The notes under the pieces are model-generated. The model was not told where the DNA came from. It ran no database searches and saw only the letters and a list, made by a program, of their open reading frames with translations. Positions 36,648 to 45,547 of a stretch of DNA of 64,000 nt are shown one piece after another. The stretch is from contig NZ_CP066744.1 of the NCBI RefSeq assembly GCF_016458825.1, positions 501,001 through 565,000 of the forward strand. Reading direction: 5' to 3'. The DNA comes from Miniphocaeibacter halophilus (lineage in GTDB: Bacteria > Bacillota > Clostridia > Tissierellales > Peptoniphilaceae). Both the position numbers and the translations under genes were made by a program. Every line of letters starts with the position of its first letter. Position 1 is the first letter of the stretch.

Positions 36648-37670
36648 CTATTGTCTATCTACATTAGTAACTGAATCCTTATGGATTAAATATAATCCAT
36701 TTTCAGTTTTTATTATTTTTTCTATATCCGGAACACTAATAACTGTGTCAGCCTTCCCTCTAATATATTCAGAATAATTGTTTTTACTAAGTAAAAATAC
36801 CCTATTATCACTTACAAATAGGTTATTATAATCACCCTTTAACTGAATTGAGTTGATTAACTTAAAATCAAAATCATAAATGTTTAATGAATCACCTTCT
36901 AATATATAAATATTGGATTTTAAAACTCCGGCTCCTTTAAAATCTGAAATTCTTCTTTTAGATTGTATCTCAAAATCATTTAATATTATTGCCTGTTTAT
37001 TGCTAATTATTAAATATCTGTCCTTGTCAATATATTCAGAAAACATAATAACTTCTCCAACAAAACTTTGATTGATTTTTGTATCGTTTTTCAAATCTTT
37101 TAAATATAAGTTAGATTTATATACATTGTCTATTAAATCAATAGTTGTAACTATTAATTCCTTCTGATTTTCAGACATTGTAGAAGTGGTTATGGCTGAA
37201 TTTGTCTTAATAGAATCAATTTGTTTTCCTTTTAAATCTATTAAAACCAATTCCTTTTCTCCTGAAACATAAATAGTTTTATCTTTGACTTCAATATTTG
37301 CAATTTCAAATTTCATTTTTATACTTTCTTCAATTTTACCATCTGAATTAAGTATATATAAATTTTTATTTTCATAAATTACCAGTGTATTGTTATTACC
37401 AACTAAATGTCCATTTTCCACCGGTACATTAACAGATATTTTTTCTTTTCCTATTTCATCATAGGATTTTAAATTATTGGATTTTAAAAGATATATTTCC
37501 TTATCTAAAATTGCAATATTGGAATAATCTCCTTCAAATGGAATCTTTTCCATATGTCCAATATTATTTGTTTTTAAATTAAACAATAAAACAACAAGAC
37601 CAATAATAATAAGTACAAATAGTAAAATAAATCCAAATAATTTTTTATTAATTTTTTCAAAAATTTTCAT
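36648..37670 (-). CDS. DUF5711-like membrane-anchored beta-propeller protein
   Basis: 340 residues. One N-terminal membrane helix (about 11-32, LFGFILLFVLIIIGLVVLLF) is followed by repeated four-stranded sheets (IAILDKEIYLLKSNNLKSYD, LVIYENKNLYILNSDG, IYVSGEKELVLIDLKGKQ) typical of a PQQ/WD-like propeller facing outside. It leads the operon, 9 bp before yedF. Function unknown; DUF5711 is assigned from architecture and neighbourhood. Confidence 0.7.
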   Translation of the reverse strand: MKIFEKINKKLFGFILLFVLIIIGLVVLLFNLKTNNIGHMEKIPFEGDYSNIAILDKEIYLLKSNNLKSYDEIGKEKISVNVPVENGHLVGNNNTLVIYENKNLYILNSDGKIEESIKMKFEIANIEVKDKTIYVSGEKELVLIDLKGKQIDSIKTNSAITTSTMSENQKELIVTTIDLIDNVYKSNLYLKDLKNDTKINQSFVGEVIMFSEYIDKDRYLIISNKQAIILNDFEIQSKRRISDFKGAGVLKSNIYILEGDSLNIYDFDFKLINSIQLKGDYNNLFVSDNRVFLLSKNNYSEYIRGKADTVISVPDIEKIIKTENGLYLIHKDSVTNVDRQ

Positions 37671-37925
37671 ATTACCACCAATTTTTATAACCTATTAATA
37701 ATTTTACCATTATATCTAGTCTAATTCTAGCAATGATATTTTATAGATATAATTAACAGAATAAAAATCAGTAAATATTTTATACAATAATTAGTAAGTG
37801 ATTTTAATTTACTTCTAAAAAATATTTCATTACATTTATTATTATATACTATAAATTACAACTTTTATCTATATATTTAAAAATTATTTAAAATTTTATT
37901 ACAATGTTTTTTAATCTACTTAAAA
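37671..37925. other. AT-rich spacer holding the DUF5711 operon promoter
   Basis: About 250 bp of very AT-rich sequence between the operon start and the rubrerythrin terminator. No coding frame or folded RNA seen; no single promoter stands out. Confidence 0.4.
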
Positions 37926-37927
37926 AT

Positions 37928-37966
37928 AAAAAAATCTTGATAGCTTACACTACCAAGATTTTAATT
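37928..37966 (-). terminator. Terminator of rubrerythrin
   Basis: AAAATCTTG / CAAGATTTT outer stem with inner GATAGC / ACTACC partial pairing; minus-strand 3' side is TTTTTTT. Confidence 0.75.
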
Positions 37967-37977
37967 TAGTTTTTATA

Positions 37978-38559
37978 TTAATATGTTTCTTTAAAAACTT
38001 CAAAATGAGCTTGTGGATGATCACATGCCGGACATTTAGTAGGAGCTGTTTTTCCTGTGTGTATATATCCACAGTTATTACATTTCCATTCAACTACTTC
38101 TTCTTTTTCGAAAACTTCGTTATTTTCAATATTTGCTAGTAGTTTTCTAAATCTTCTTTCGTGTCTGTCCTCTACTTCTGCAATTTCTCTCCATACATAA
38201 GCTATTTCTTTAAATCCTTCTTCTTCTGCTATGTCTGCAAATCCTGGATACATTTCTACAAACTCTTCATGTTCTCCATTTGCTGCAGCAAGTAAATTTT
38301 CTGCAGTAGTTCCCAATTCTACTGGATAGTTCCAATCTACTTGAATAGTTTCGTCTTTTAAATCCTCATTTAAAAATTTGAAAAATCTTTTAGCATGTTC
38401 TTTTTCATTTCTTGCAGTTTCTTCAAAAATATTAGATATTTGTACATATCCTTCCTTTTTAGCTGTAGAAGCGTAGTATGTATATCTCATATTAGCTTGA
38501 GATTCTCCTGCAAATGAAATCATTAAATTCTTAGCTGTCTTTGTTCCCTTTAAACTCAT
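37978..38559 (-). CDS. rbr: Rubrerythrin
   Basis: 193 residues. A ferritin-like diiron domain (1-145) carries the Glu ligands and ExxH motifs: LMISFAGESQANMRYTYYA, EETARNEKEHAKRF, REIAEVEDRHERRF. The C-terminal rubredoxin domain has CNNCGYIHTGKTAPTKCPAC. It reduces peroxide with electrons from rubredoxin or NADH systems, protecting anaerobes. A PerR-type box covers the start of transcription. Single gene with its own terminator. Confidence 0.96.
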   Translation of the reverse strand: MSLKGTKTAKNLMISFAGESQANMRYTYYASTAKKEGYVQISNIFEETARNEKEHAKRFFKFLNEDLKDETIQVDWNYPVELGTTAENLLAAANGEHEEFVEMYPGFADIAEEEGFKEIAYVWREIAEVEDRHERRFRKLLANIENNEVFEKEEVVEWKCNNCGYIHTGKTAPTKCPACDHPQAHFEVFKETY

Positions 38560-38589
38560 AATTACCCCCTTGTTAAAACAATATTAAAT

Positions 38590-38604
38590 TTGTAATCATT
38601 ACAA
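38590..38604 (-). promoter_or_regulatory. PerR/Fur-type box at the rubrerythrin promoter
   Basis: TTGTAATGATTACAA (minus strand), a perfect 7-1-7 inverted repeat close to the PerR consensus TTATAATNATTATAA. It sits 4 bp after the -10 box, where a repressor would block transcription. Peroxide-inducible rubrerythrin under PerR is well known in clostridia. Confidence 0.8.
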
Positions 38605-38608
38605 CAAC

Positions 38609-38637
38609 ATTGTAACAATTAGATTTTCTTTTGTCAA
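38609..38637 (-). promoter_or_regulatory. Rubrerythrin promoter
   Basis: Minus strand TTGACA (38637-38632), 17-bp spacer, TACAAT (38614-38609). Confidence 0.8.
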
Positions 38638-38640
38638 ATA

Positions 38641-40383
38641 TTATAATCTAGGTTTAGGTCTATATGATGTATGAAGTAATTCTTCGGCTTTTTCTGAACC
38701 TGGACTTTCTAAAAATTCATCATATAATTTTTTTATCATAGGATTTTCATGAGCTTTTCTTATATTTTTATCCCTATCTACCTTGTATATTCCCTCTGCT
38801 CTTTTTCTTAATATGGTTAAATCTCCATAGTGGTATGGTTGACCGGCTCCACCAATACATCCTCCAGGACACGCCATAACTTCTATTGCATCAAAATGCT
38901 CTTCACCTTTACGGATTTTATCTAGGAGTCTTCTAGTATTACCTAAGCCATTTGCTACAGCAATTCTTATGAGCCTTCCATTTATATCTATTTCTGTTGT
39001 TTTAATTCCTCTGATTCCTCTTAATTCAGTAAATTCCATATAACCTAAAGGTTGTCCTGTTAACCATTCATAAGCAGTTCTAACAGTAGCTTCTATTACT
39101 CCTCCTGTTGAGCCGAATATAGCTCCTGCACCGGATGATTCTCCCATTATATTATCAAATTCATCCTCTTCTAATAAATCAAAACTTATTCCCGCTTCTT
39201 TTAGCATAATCGCCAATTCTCTTGTAGTAATTACCACATCTACATCTTTTTTACCTTCGTTCATAAGTTCAGGTCTTGCAGATTCATATTTTTTAGCAAC
39301 ACAAGGCATAACAGATACAACTACAATATCCTCTGGATTAATATTCATTTTTTTAGCATAGTAAGTTTTGGCTATGGTTCCAAACATTTCATGTGGTGAC
39401 TTACATGTAGAAGGTATGTCTAACATATCTGGAAATTGTTGTTCCATAAAGTTTACCCAAGAAGGACAACAACTTGTTAATATTGGTAATTTACCACCAT
39501 TTTTAAGTCTATTTGCAAATTCGTTGGCTTCTTCCATTACTGTTAAATCAGCTGCAAAATTCGTATCAAAAACTCTATCAAAACCTAAGTTTTTTAAAGC
39601 AGTTACCATCTTACCTGTTAAATCCGTTCCTGCTTCAAATCCAAACTCTTCTCCTATAGCTACCCTTATTGCCGGAGCTGTTTGTACTATTACATGCTTA
39701 CTATCATCATGTAATAATCTCCATAATTTTCCTATATTATTTATTTCAGTTAAAGCTCCTGTTGGACATACTGCAACACATTGTCCACAGAAAGTACAGG
39801 TTGTATTGTACATTGATTTATCAAATGTAGAGCCTACATATGTATTAAATCCCCTACCTATTGTGGCTAATGCTCCTACAGTTTGTGTATTATTACAAAC
39901 TGTCTCACATCTTTTACAAAGAATACATTTATTTGGATCTCTCATTATGGAAAGACTGTCTACATCTACCGGATATTTACTTCTTTCACCCTTATAATGA
40001 ATTTTTCTTATTCCTAAATCAGATGCTAGCTTTTGTAGCTCACAGTTCATATTTTTAGCACATACTAAACAATCCGTTGGATGATTTGAAAGTAATAATT
40101 CCACAATAGCTCTTCTAGCTTTTATAGCCCTTGCAGATTCTGTTTTAATTTCCATACCTTCAAATACCGGAGTAGCACAAGCAGCAACTAATTTTCCTGT
40201 ATTTACAACTTCAACCATACAAACCCTACAAGATGCTCTTTTATTTTCTAAATCTATTTCATGTAAACTTAAATGACATAAAGTAGGTATTTTTATTTTA
40301 AGTCTTTTTGCTGCTGATAAAATTGTAGTACCTTCTTCAACTGCAATATTATGACCATTTATAATAACATTTACCATTTTCAT
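38641..40383 (-). CDS. hydA: [FeFe] hydrogenase catalytic subunit HydA (NADH-linked)
   Basis: 580 residues. The N-terminal 2Fe-2S domain has CHLSLH...CRVC and a later Cys, then a His-Cys cluster (HPTDCLVCAKNMNC), then two 4Fe-4S clusters (CILCKRCETVCN, CTFCGQCVAVCPTG). The H-cluster motifs are TSCCPSW, MPCVAKKYE and EVMACPGGCIGG. Together with hydB and hydC it forms a trimeric NAD(H)- and probably ferredoxin-linked hydrogenase that disposes of fermentation electrons as H2. Maturases HydEFG are not in the window. Spacing to hydB is 7 bp. Confidence 0.96.
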   Translation of the reverse strand: MKMVNVIINGHNIAVEEGTTILSAAKRLKIKIPTLCHLSLHEIDLENKRASCRVCMVEVVNTGKLVAACATPVFEGMEIKTESARAIKARRAIVELLLSNHPTDCLVCAKNMNCELQKLASDLGIRKIHYKGERSKYPVDVDSLSIMRDPNKCILCKRCETVCNNTQTVGALATIGRGFNTYVGSTFDKSMYNTTCTFCGQCVAVCPTGALTEINNIGKLWRLLHDDSKHVIVQTAPAIRVAIGEEFGFEAGTDLTGKMVTALKNLGFDRVFDTNFAADLTVMEEANEFANRLKNGGKLPILTSCCPSWVNFMEQQFPDMLDIPSTCKSPHEMFGTIAKTYYAKKMNINPEDIVVVSVMPCVAKKYESARPELMNEGKKDVDVVITTRELAIMLKEAGISFDLLEEDEFDNIMGESSGAGAIFGSTGGVIEATVRTAYEWLTGQPLGYMEFTELRGIRGIKTTEIDINGRLIRIAVANGLGNTRRLLDKIRKGEEHFDAIEVMACPGGCIGGAGQPYHYGDLTILRKRAEGIYKVDRDKNIRKAHENPMIKKLYDEFLESPGSEKAEELLHTSYRPKPRL

Positions 40384-40390
40384 ATTATAA

Positions 40391-42262
40391 TTACTCCTTT
40401 ACTATGGCATGAACTGGACAACCATTAAAACATGCTCCACATTTAATACATTTTGTATTATCAATAACATGAACTTCCCTTACTGCTCCTGTAATACATT
40501 TAGCAGGACATATTTTTGCACATTTTGTACATCCTATACAATCATCTGTAATTTTATATTCCAACAAACTAGTACAAATTTTTGCAGGACACTTATGATT
40601 TAGCACATGTTCTTCATATTCTTTCCTAAAGCTTTTTATTGTAGACAATACCGGATTTGGTGCAGATTGTCCTAAAGCACATAGAGAAGTATCTTTTATT
40701 ATATTGGATAAATCTTCAAGATTGTCTAAATCTTCCTCTGTTGCTTTTCCATCTGATATTTTACATAAAATCTCATATAGTCTTTTATTTCCAATTCTAC
40801 AAGGAGTACATTTTCCACAGGATTCATCTAAGGTAAATTCAAGATAAAATTTAGCTATATCAACCATACAGTTGTCTTCATCCATAACAATCATTCCACC
40901 TGACCCCATCATTGATCCCTTAGCAACTAATGAATCATAGTCAATAGGTGTGTCTAAATCTTCTGCAGTTATACATCCACCTGATGGCCCTCCTGTTTGT
41001 ACCGCCTTAAATTCCCTTCCTTTTTGAATTCCTCCACCAATATCGTATAGTATTTCCCTTAGAGTAGTTCCCATTGGAACTTCAACTAAACCTATATTGT
41101 TAACTTTTCCTGCTAATGCAAAAACTTTAGTACCTTTGGATTTCTCTGTACCAACAGAATTAAACCACTCTGCTCCTTTTGAAATAATTACAGGTATATT
41201 TGCATAAGTTTCAACATTATTAATTAAGGTAGGTTTTCCATATAAACCTGAAGTAGATGGAAAAGGTGGTTTTGGATTAGGTTCTCCTCTTTGTCCTTCA
41301 ACCGAATTAATTAGTGCAGTTTCCTCTCCACAAACAAAAGCACCAGCTCCAAATTTCATACCCAAATTAAAAGAAAAGTCGGTTCCTAAAATATTGTCTC
41401 CCAATATTCCAATTTCCCTAGCCTGTTCAATGGCTTTACCAAGTCGTTCAATAGCTAGAGGATATTCTGCTCTTATATATACATATCCTTGTTTAGCTCC
41501 AATTACATAAGCTGCTATTGCCATTGCTTCAATAACTGAATGAGGGTCCCCTTCTAAAATGGATCTATCCATAAAAGCTCCAGGATCTCCCTCGTCAGCA
41601 TTACATATTACATATTTTTCATCAGATTCGGAATTTTTTGTAAATTCCCATTTAAGACCTGTTGGAAAGCCACCGCCTCCCCTACCTCTTAAGCCGGAAT
41701 CTTTAATTATATCTATTACTTCCTCTCTGGAATATTCTTCTAAACATTTACCTAAAGCTAAATAACCTCCATAGCCGATGTATTCCTCTATAACTTCAGG
41801 ATTTATAATTCCGCAGTTTCTAAGTGCAATTCTAAGTTGTTTTTTATAAAATGGTATATCGTCTTGAGAAGGTATTTCCTCTTCCGTTCCCGGTAATTTA
41901 TATAATAATCTATTTACTAACTCATCTTTTATAATATCTGTTTCTATAATTTCCCTAGCATCTTCAGGTTGAACTTTAGTATAAAAAGTATCCTTTGGAA
42001 ATATTTTTACTATTGGTCCTTTTTCACAAAAACCTAGACAACCTGTAATATGTGCTGAACATTTTTCTTCTAAACCATATTCTACAATTAGTTTTTTCAT
42101 TTCATCTAACAGTTCTAAACTCTTAGATGAAGTACATCCTGTTCCTCCACATATTAAAATTTCTTTTTTCATACCTTCTGATTTATTTAATCTATTATGT
42201 AATAATTTTTCATATGTACTATTTAAATCAAGTAATTCCTTATAATTTTTAATTTGTTTCAT
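40391..42262 (-). CDS. hydB: NADH-linked hydrogenase subunit HydB (NuoF-like)
   Basis: 623 residues. An N-terminal thioredoxin-like 2Fe-2S domain (CGGTGCTSSKSLELL, ITGCLGFCEKGP) is followed by the NuoF-type FMN/NADH domain (GLRGRGGGGFPTGLKWEF; NADEGDPGAFMDRS; GAGAYVCGEE-like GAGAFVCGEETAL). Next come a 4Fe-4S motif (ESCGKCTPCRIG) and two C-terminal ferredoxin clusters (CIGCTKCAKICPAKC, CIKCGACFNGCP). This is the NADH- and flavin-binding subunit of the hydrogenase, in one operon with hydC and hydA. Confidence 0.95.
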   Translation of the reverse strand: MKQIKNYKELLDLNSTYEKLLHNRLNKSEGMKKEILICGGTGCTSSKSLELLDEMKKLIVEYGLEEKCSAHITGCLGFCEKGPIVKIFPKDTFYTKVQPEDAREIIETDIIKDELVNRLLYKLPGTEEEIPSQDDIPFYKKQLRIALRNCGIINPEVIEEYIGYGGYLALGKCLEEYSREEVIDIIKDSGLRGRGGGGFPTGLKWEFTKNSESDEKYVICNADEGDPGAFMDRSILEGDPHSVIEAMAIAAYVIGAKQGYVYIRAEYPLAIERLGKAIEQAREIGILGDNILGTDFSFNLGMKFGAGAFVCGEETALINSVEGQRGEPNPKPPFPSTSGLYGKPTLINNVETYANIPVIISKGAEWFNSVGTEKSKGTKVFALAGKVNNIGLVEVPMGTTLREILYDIGGGIQKGREFKAVQTGGPSGGCITAEDLDTPIDYDSLVAKGSMMGSGGMIVMDEDNCMVDIAKFYLEFTLDESCGKCTPCRIGNKRLYEILCKISDGKATEEDLDNLEDLSNIIKDTSLCALGQSAPNPVLSTIKSFRKEYEEHVLNHKCPAKICTSLLEYKITDDCIGCTKCAKICPAKCITGAVREVHVIDNTKCIKCGACFNGCPVHAIVKE

Positions 42263-42284
42263 ATCAATCCCCTATATATAATAT

Positions 42285-42782
42285 TTATCTATATTTTTTT
42301 AAAATTTTGTCGATGTCTTTAGATGAAACATTTCCGTAAATATCGCCATTTACTTTTATTACCGGTGCTAAGCCACAAGCCCCAATACATCTAATTCCTT
42401 CAATGGAATATTTTCCGTCCTTACTGGTTTCTCCATTTTTTATTCCTAATAAATTTGTAAGTTCAGTTAAAATATCATTTGCACCTTTTACATAGCAAGC
42501 TGTTCCTGTACAAACCGCTATGTCTATTTCTCCCTTTGGCTCAAATCTAAATTGAGAATAAAAAGTTGCAACTCCATATATTTCCGATGTATGAATTCCT
42601 AATTCTAAAGCAATTATATCCACTATAGCTTCTGGAATAAATCCATAATCCTGTTGTGCTCTTTGCAATGCAGGCATAACTGCACCTGGTTCATTTTTAA
42701 TTATTCTTAAATAGTCAATATAATCTCTTAACTTATCCATATCTTGTTCAATATCATAATTGTAATCCATAGCTACCTCCAA
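42285..42782 (-). CDS. hydC: NADH-linked hydrogenase subunit HydC (NuoE-like)
   Basis: 165 residues. NuoE/24-kDa-type thioredoxin-fold protein with four cysteines for a 2Fe-2S cluster: CTGTACYVKGA and RCIGACGLAPVI; also IYGVATFYSQFRF. Electron-transfer subunit of the hydCBA hydrogenase. The frame can begin at ATG 42782, but ATG 42770 (MDYNYDIEQDM) has GGAGGTAGCT immediately before it and is the more likely start. First gene of the operon. Confidence 0.93.
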   Translation of the reverse strand: MEVAMDYNYDIEQDMDKLRDYIDYLRIIKNEPGAVMPALQRAQQDYGFIPEAIVDIIALELGIHTSEIYGVATFYSQFRFEPKGEIDIAVCTGTACYVKGANDILTELTNLLGIKNGETSKDGKYSIEGIRCIGACGLAPVIKVNGDIYGNVSSKDIDKILKKYR

Positions 42783-43079
42783 ATAGTTTGATATAATTAT
42801 ATCTATATATTTGTTTTAATTCAATATATTAGTCAAATAGTAACCATTATCATATACCTAAATATATGTATATATATAAGCTAAACATAGTTATTATCTA
42901 TATTTAAACGTTATCTCTAATTATTTATTTATAAGTTTGAATATATATTTATTCTTGTTTTGAAACTATTTTTTAATAAAAAAATAAAATATTTCTTTTT
43001 TGTAATATTTGTCCCTGTGTAGCGATTTTGTTCCCATTATTTCCAGTTATTATCCCTCCCTTTTTTTAATTTTTCCAAT
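42783..43079. other. Regulatory spacer upstream of hydCBA
   Basis: About 300 bp, very AT-rich near hydC, with a less AT-rich patch at about 43007-43062 reading GTCCCTGTGTAGCG then GTTCCC. It must hold the hydCBA promoter; a minus-strand TTGACT at about 42830 is a candidate -35 but its -10 spacing is poor. I did not find a clear Rex-type (TTGTGAN8TTCACAA-like) palindrome. Confidence 0.4.
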
Positions 43080-43105
43080 AAAAAAATGACTTTTGAAAAG
43101 TCATC
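43080..43105 (-). terminator. Terminator of the acetyltransferase gene
   Basis: ATGACTTTT / AAAAGTCAT stem abutting the stop codon, with T7 on the minus strand. Confidence 0.8.
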
Positions 43106-44317
43106 TTAAAAATAATCCGAAAAATATGGTACTTGTTTTTCTATTGAATCCTCTAAATCATTAATTGTTTTCATACTGCATTCTATTCGTCCTATTCTAT
43201 ATAGATAGTCCGGTCTTTTATAACCTAAAAGCATAGTTGTCATTGTTTGTATATCTATCTTATCCTTTGTTTTTTCAGATACAAGTCTAGCCTTTCCCTT
43301 TCCTTCCTTGCTAATATAAAGATGAAATACCCCTTCATTCCATGAAAGCAAGGGATCTTCCAGTTTGAAAATCCATTCTTTATCTACATTATCCTTTTTA
43401 AAAGGAAATTCTTCAATAAATTTTTCAAAATCAACAATTCTAGCCATAAAATATGGAGAAATACTTTCTTTAATATCTGCATCTTCAAATAAAAATGAAA
43501 GAGGTTCATCTGTATAGGTATTTCCTATAACCTTTTTTATCATAGAAAAATGTGCACTAACAAAGTTCCAAAGTCCTTTTCTTGCGTTTTCATTTAGAAA
43601 AATCATTTCTTTAATATAAAATATTTCGTCAGAAATCCAATATACTAAATAACCTTCTAACTTATCTTTTTCATTATAATAAACAGCTGTCATTATATCT
43701 TCATTTTCCCATAGCCAATATTCATTCCATGAAATATCATCACGTATTAAAGCTCCATGAGTTACATTGGAAAATTTATTATAAACTGTTTTTATTTCTT
43801 CACCCTTAGGATCAACTCTTCTAACTTTTCCTAGAATTGAGTCGTTTTTAGGCAGTTGATAGTCCTTAATTTCGTATGTGATTTTGTCAGAAACAATCTC
43901 CCAACCCTTTCTTCTATAATAGGGGATAGAATAAGGATATAAGTAGGATATAAATTGCTTTTTTTCCCTCATTCGAGACAGTGCTTTAAAAAGTAATTCA
44001 TGCATTAATCCATTTCCTGTATATTCAGGATAAGTTCCAACTCCAGTAAGCCCACCCATATTAAATGTATGATTAAAAATCCTTACTTTCATAGGATAAA
44101 CAATTACCTGGGATATAAGATTACCTTTGTCAAACCAACCTATTGCATCTGCTTTTTCTAAATTTGGTGCCTTGGCCCTAATAAAATCCTCTTCTTCCTC
44201 CCAACCAGACTGTGTTAATTCACTTTCTGTAACTTGAAAAACATATTTTAATAATTGATTATATTGATCCAGGTAGTCAACTCCTATTTCTTTCATTTCC
44301 AATTCTTTATTGCTCAT
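43106..44317 (-). CDS. Eis-like GNAT family N-acetyltransferase
   Basis: 403 residues from ATG 44317 (AAAGAGTGAT upstream, weak); an earlier in-frame ATG at 44356 lies in the preceding terminator hairpin. Two GNAT domains and a C-terminal SCP2-like domain form the Eis architecture. The acetyl-CoA loop reads GVGTYPEYTGNGLMHELLF (about 85-105), and PYSIPYYRRKGWEIVS follows. The protein ends near the usual Eis terminal carboxylate. Eis proteins acetylate amines, including aminoglycosides or polyamines; the substrate here is unknown. It follows a Crp-type regulator. Confidence 0.85.
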   Translation of the reverse strand: MSNKELEMKEIGVDYLDQYNQLLKYVFQVTESELTQSGWEEEEDFIRAKAPNLEKADAIGWFDKGNLISQVIVYPMKVRIFNHTFNMGGLTGVGTYPEYTGNGLMHELLFKALSRMREKKQFISYLYPYSIPYYRRKGWEIVSDKITYEIKDYQLPKNDSILGKVRRVDPKGEEIKTVYNKFSNVTHGALIRDDISWNEYWLWENEDIMTAVYYNEKDKLEGYLVYWISDEIFYIKEMIFLNENARKGLWNFVSAHFSMIKKVIGNTYTDEPLSFLFEDADIKESISPYFMARIVDFEKFIEEFPFKKDNVDKEWIFKLEDPLLSWNEGVFHLYISKEGKGKARLVSEKTKDKIDIQTMTTMLLGYKRPDYLYRIGRIECSMKTINDLEDSIEKQVPYFSDYF

Positions 44318-44348
44318 AGTATCACTCTTTACTAAATTTTGTATAAAA

Positions 44349-44371
44349 AATGACATGATTTACATGTCATT
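44349..44371 (-). terminator. Terminator hairpin after the Crp-family gene
   Basis: Perfect 9-bp stem AATGACATG / CATGTCATT with a 5-nt loop; T6 on the minus strand. It overlaps the stop codon of the regulator gene. Confidence 0.75.
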
Positions 44372-45077
44372 AATATTCTCCAGCTATTTCTTCAATTTTA
44401 TCAATATTTACTAGAAGTATTTTTTTATTTCCCAGCACCTTTAAATAACCCCTATCTTTAAATTGGTGTAATTTTCTAGTTATTGTTTCCCTACTGGTTC
44501 CTGCAAAAGAGGCCATTTCCTCCCTGCTTATAGGAAAGTTCAATAGTATTCCGTCTTTTGTTTCTTCTCCGAAAATATCTGCTAAATCCAACAATAAACT
44601 AGCGACCTTCCCATCAGCAGTACCGCTAAACAATCTATCAATAAGACCTTCAGCCAGTCTAATTCTATGGTAGGATTTTTCTAATATTCTTCTTAGCACT
44701 ATTGGATTATTTAATATAACTTCATCAAATTTATCTTTAGATAAGGTAGCTACTAATCCACCTTCTATTACCTCACCTATATATCGATATTCATCATCTT
44801 TTAAAAGATTAAGTCCCCCTACAAAATCTCCTGAAGAATAAATATATAAAATCTGTTCCCTTCCATCAACTAAATTCTTATATATTTTTATTTTTCCTTC
44901 AACAAGAATATAAAGTCTATCAGCAGAATCCCCTGTTTCAAAAATTACATCTCCATTTTTTACTTTTAGAATTTCCACACCTTCAAATACTGTGTTTTTC
45001 TCCTCTTTAGATAGTCCTTTAAAAAATGGTATATGTTCTAAAATTTCTTTACTTTTCACTTTTTTATAATCTAGCAG
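44370..45077 (-). CDS. Crp/Fnr-family transcriptional regulator
   Basis: About 235 residues. A cyclic-nucleotide-binding-like beta-barrel (15-125, GDVIFETGDSADRLYILVEG, KIKIYKNLVDGREQILYIYSSGDFVGG) is followed by a dimer helix and a winged helix-turn-helix (SREEMASFAGTSRETITRKL). No N-terminal cysteine cluster is present, so it is not an oxygen-sensing Fnr. GGAGGTGAT sits 8 nt before a CTG at 45077; a TTG at 45092 overlaps the ribosome site, so the start is uncertain and not ATG. The effector is unknown. Confidence 0.85.
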   Translation of the reverse strand: MLDYKKVKSKEILEHIPFFKGLSKEEKNTVFEGVEILKVKNGDVIFETGDSADRLYILVEGKIKIYKNLVDGREQILYIYSSGDFVGGLNLLKDDEYRYIGEVIEGGLVATLSKDKFDEVILNNPIVLRRILEKSYHRIRLAEGLIDRLFSGTADGKVASLLLDLADIFGEETKDGILLNFPISREEMASFAGTSRETITRKLHQFKDRGYLKVLGNKKILLVNIDKIEEIAGEY

Positions 45078-45218
45078 AATAATCACCTCCAAAATATTAA
45101 TACAGTCCCCTGTCTACTATTATACCATTATTAGCAAAAATGAAACTTTATACTTAATATAAGATTCTCTCCCTTTATTGATTTTTGCTATAATAAATAT
45201 ACAATGGAGGAAAATTAT

Positions 45219-45500
45219 ATGACTATACTTTTATTAACAATATCCCTGTATGCTCCTTGGGTTCATAGTTTAAAGGAAAAAAGATCTATTGTTAAAAGTT
45301 TAATAGCTAAGCTACGAAACAATTACAATATTTCAGTTGTAGAGTCCGATAATCAAAATCTACATCAAAAAATAACAATAAGCCTTGCTGCTATTACTTT
45401 TAATTCCTCTAAAAGCGATAGTCTTGAAAGTAAAATTATAGCTTTTATTGAAGAAAATACAGAGGCCAGTATTATTAATGTAGAAAGAGAAATAAGGTAA
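45219..45500 (+). CDS. DUF503 protein
   Basis: 93 residues from ATG 45219 (GGAGG 8 bases upstream; the earlier ATG at 45204 overlaps that site). DUF503 hallmarks are LSLYAPWVHSLKEKRSIVKS-type residues, seen here as YAPWVHSLKEKRSIVKSLI, then KLRNNYNISVVE. Small ferredoxin-fold protein usually next to infB/rbfA; here it is alone. An extended -10 TGCTATAAT lies at 45186-45194. Function unknown. Confidence 0.85.
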   Translation: MTILLLTISLYAPWVHSLKEKRSIVKSLIAKLRNNYNISVVESDNQNLHQKITISLAAITFNSSKSDSLESKIIAFIEENTEASIINVEREIR

Positions 45501-45502
45501 AT

Positions 45503-45539
45503 AAAAAATTATCCAGAAAAAACTACTGGATAATTTTTT
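45503..45539. terminator. Bidirectional terminator between DUF503 gene and purH
   Basis: Perfect 14-bp stem AAAAAATTATCCAG / CTGGATAATTTTTT with a 9-nt loop. Confidence 0.85.
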
Positions 45540-45547
45540 ATTTAATC

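Noticed and set aside
39368..39997. 209-codon plus-strand ORF opposite hydA
   Set aside because: Antisense shadow of a highly conserved hydrogenase gene; no ribosome site and no protein-like features.
42783..43079. Rex operator before hydCBA
   Set aside because: I found AT-rich partial palindromes but nothing close to the Rex consensus; not claimed.
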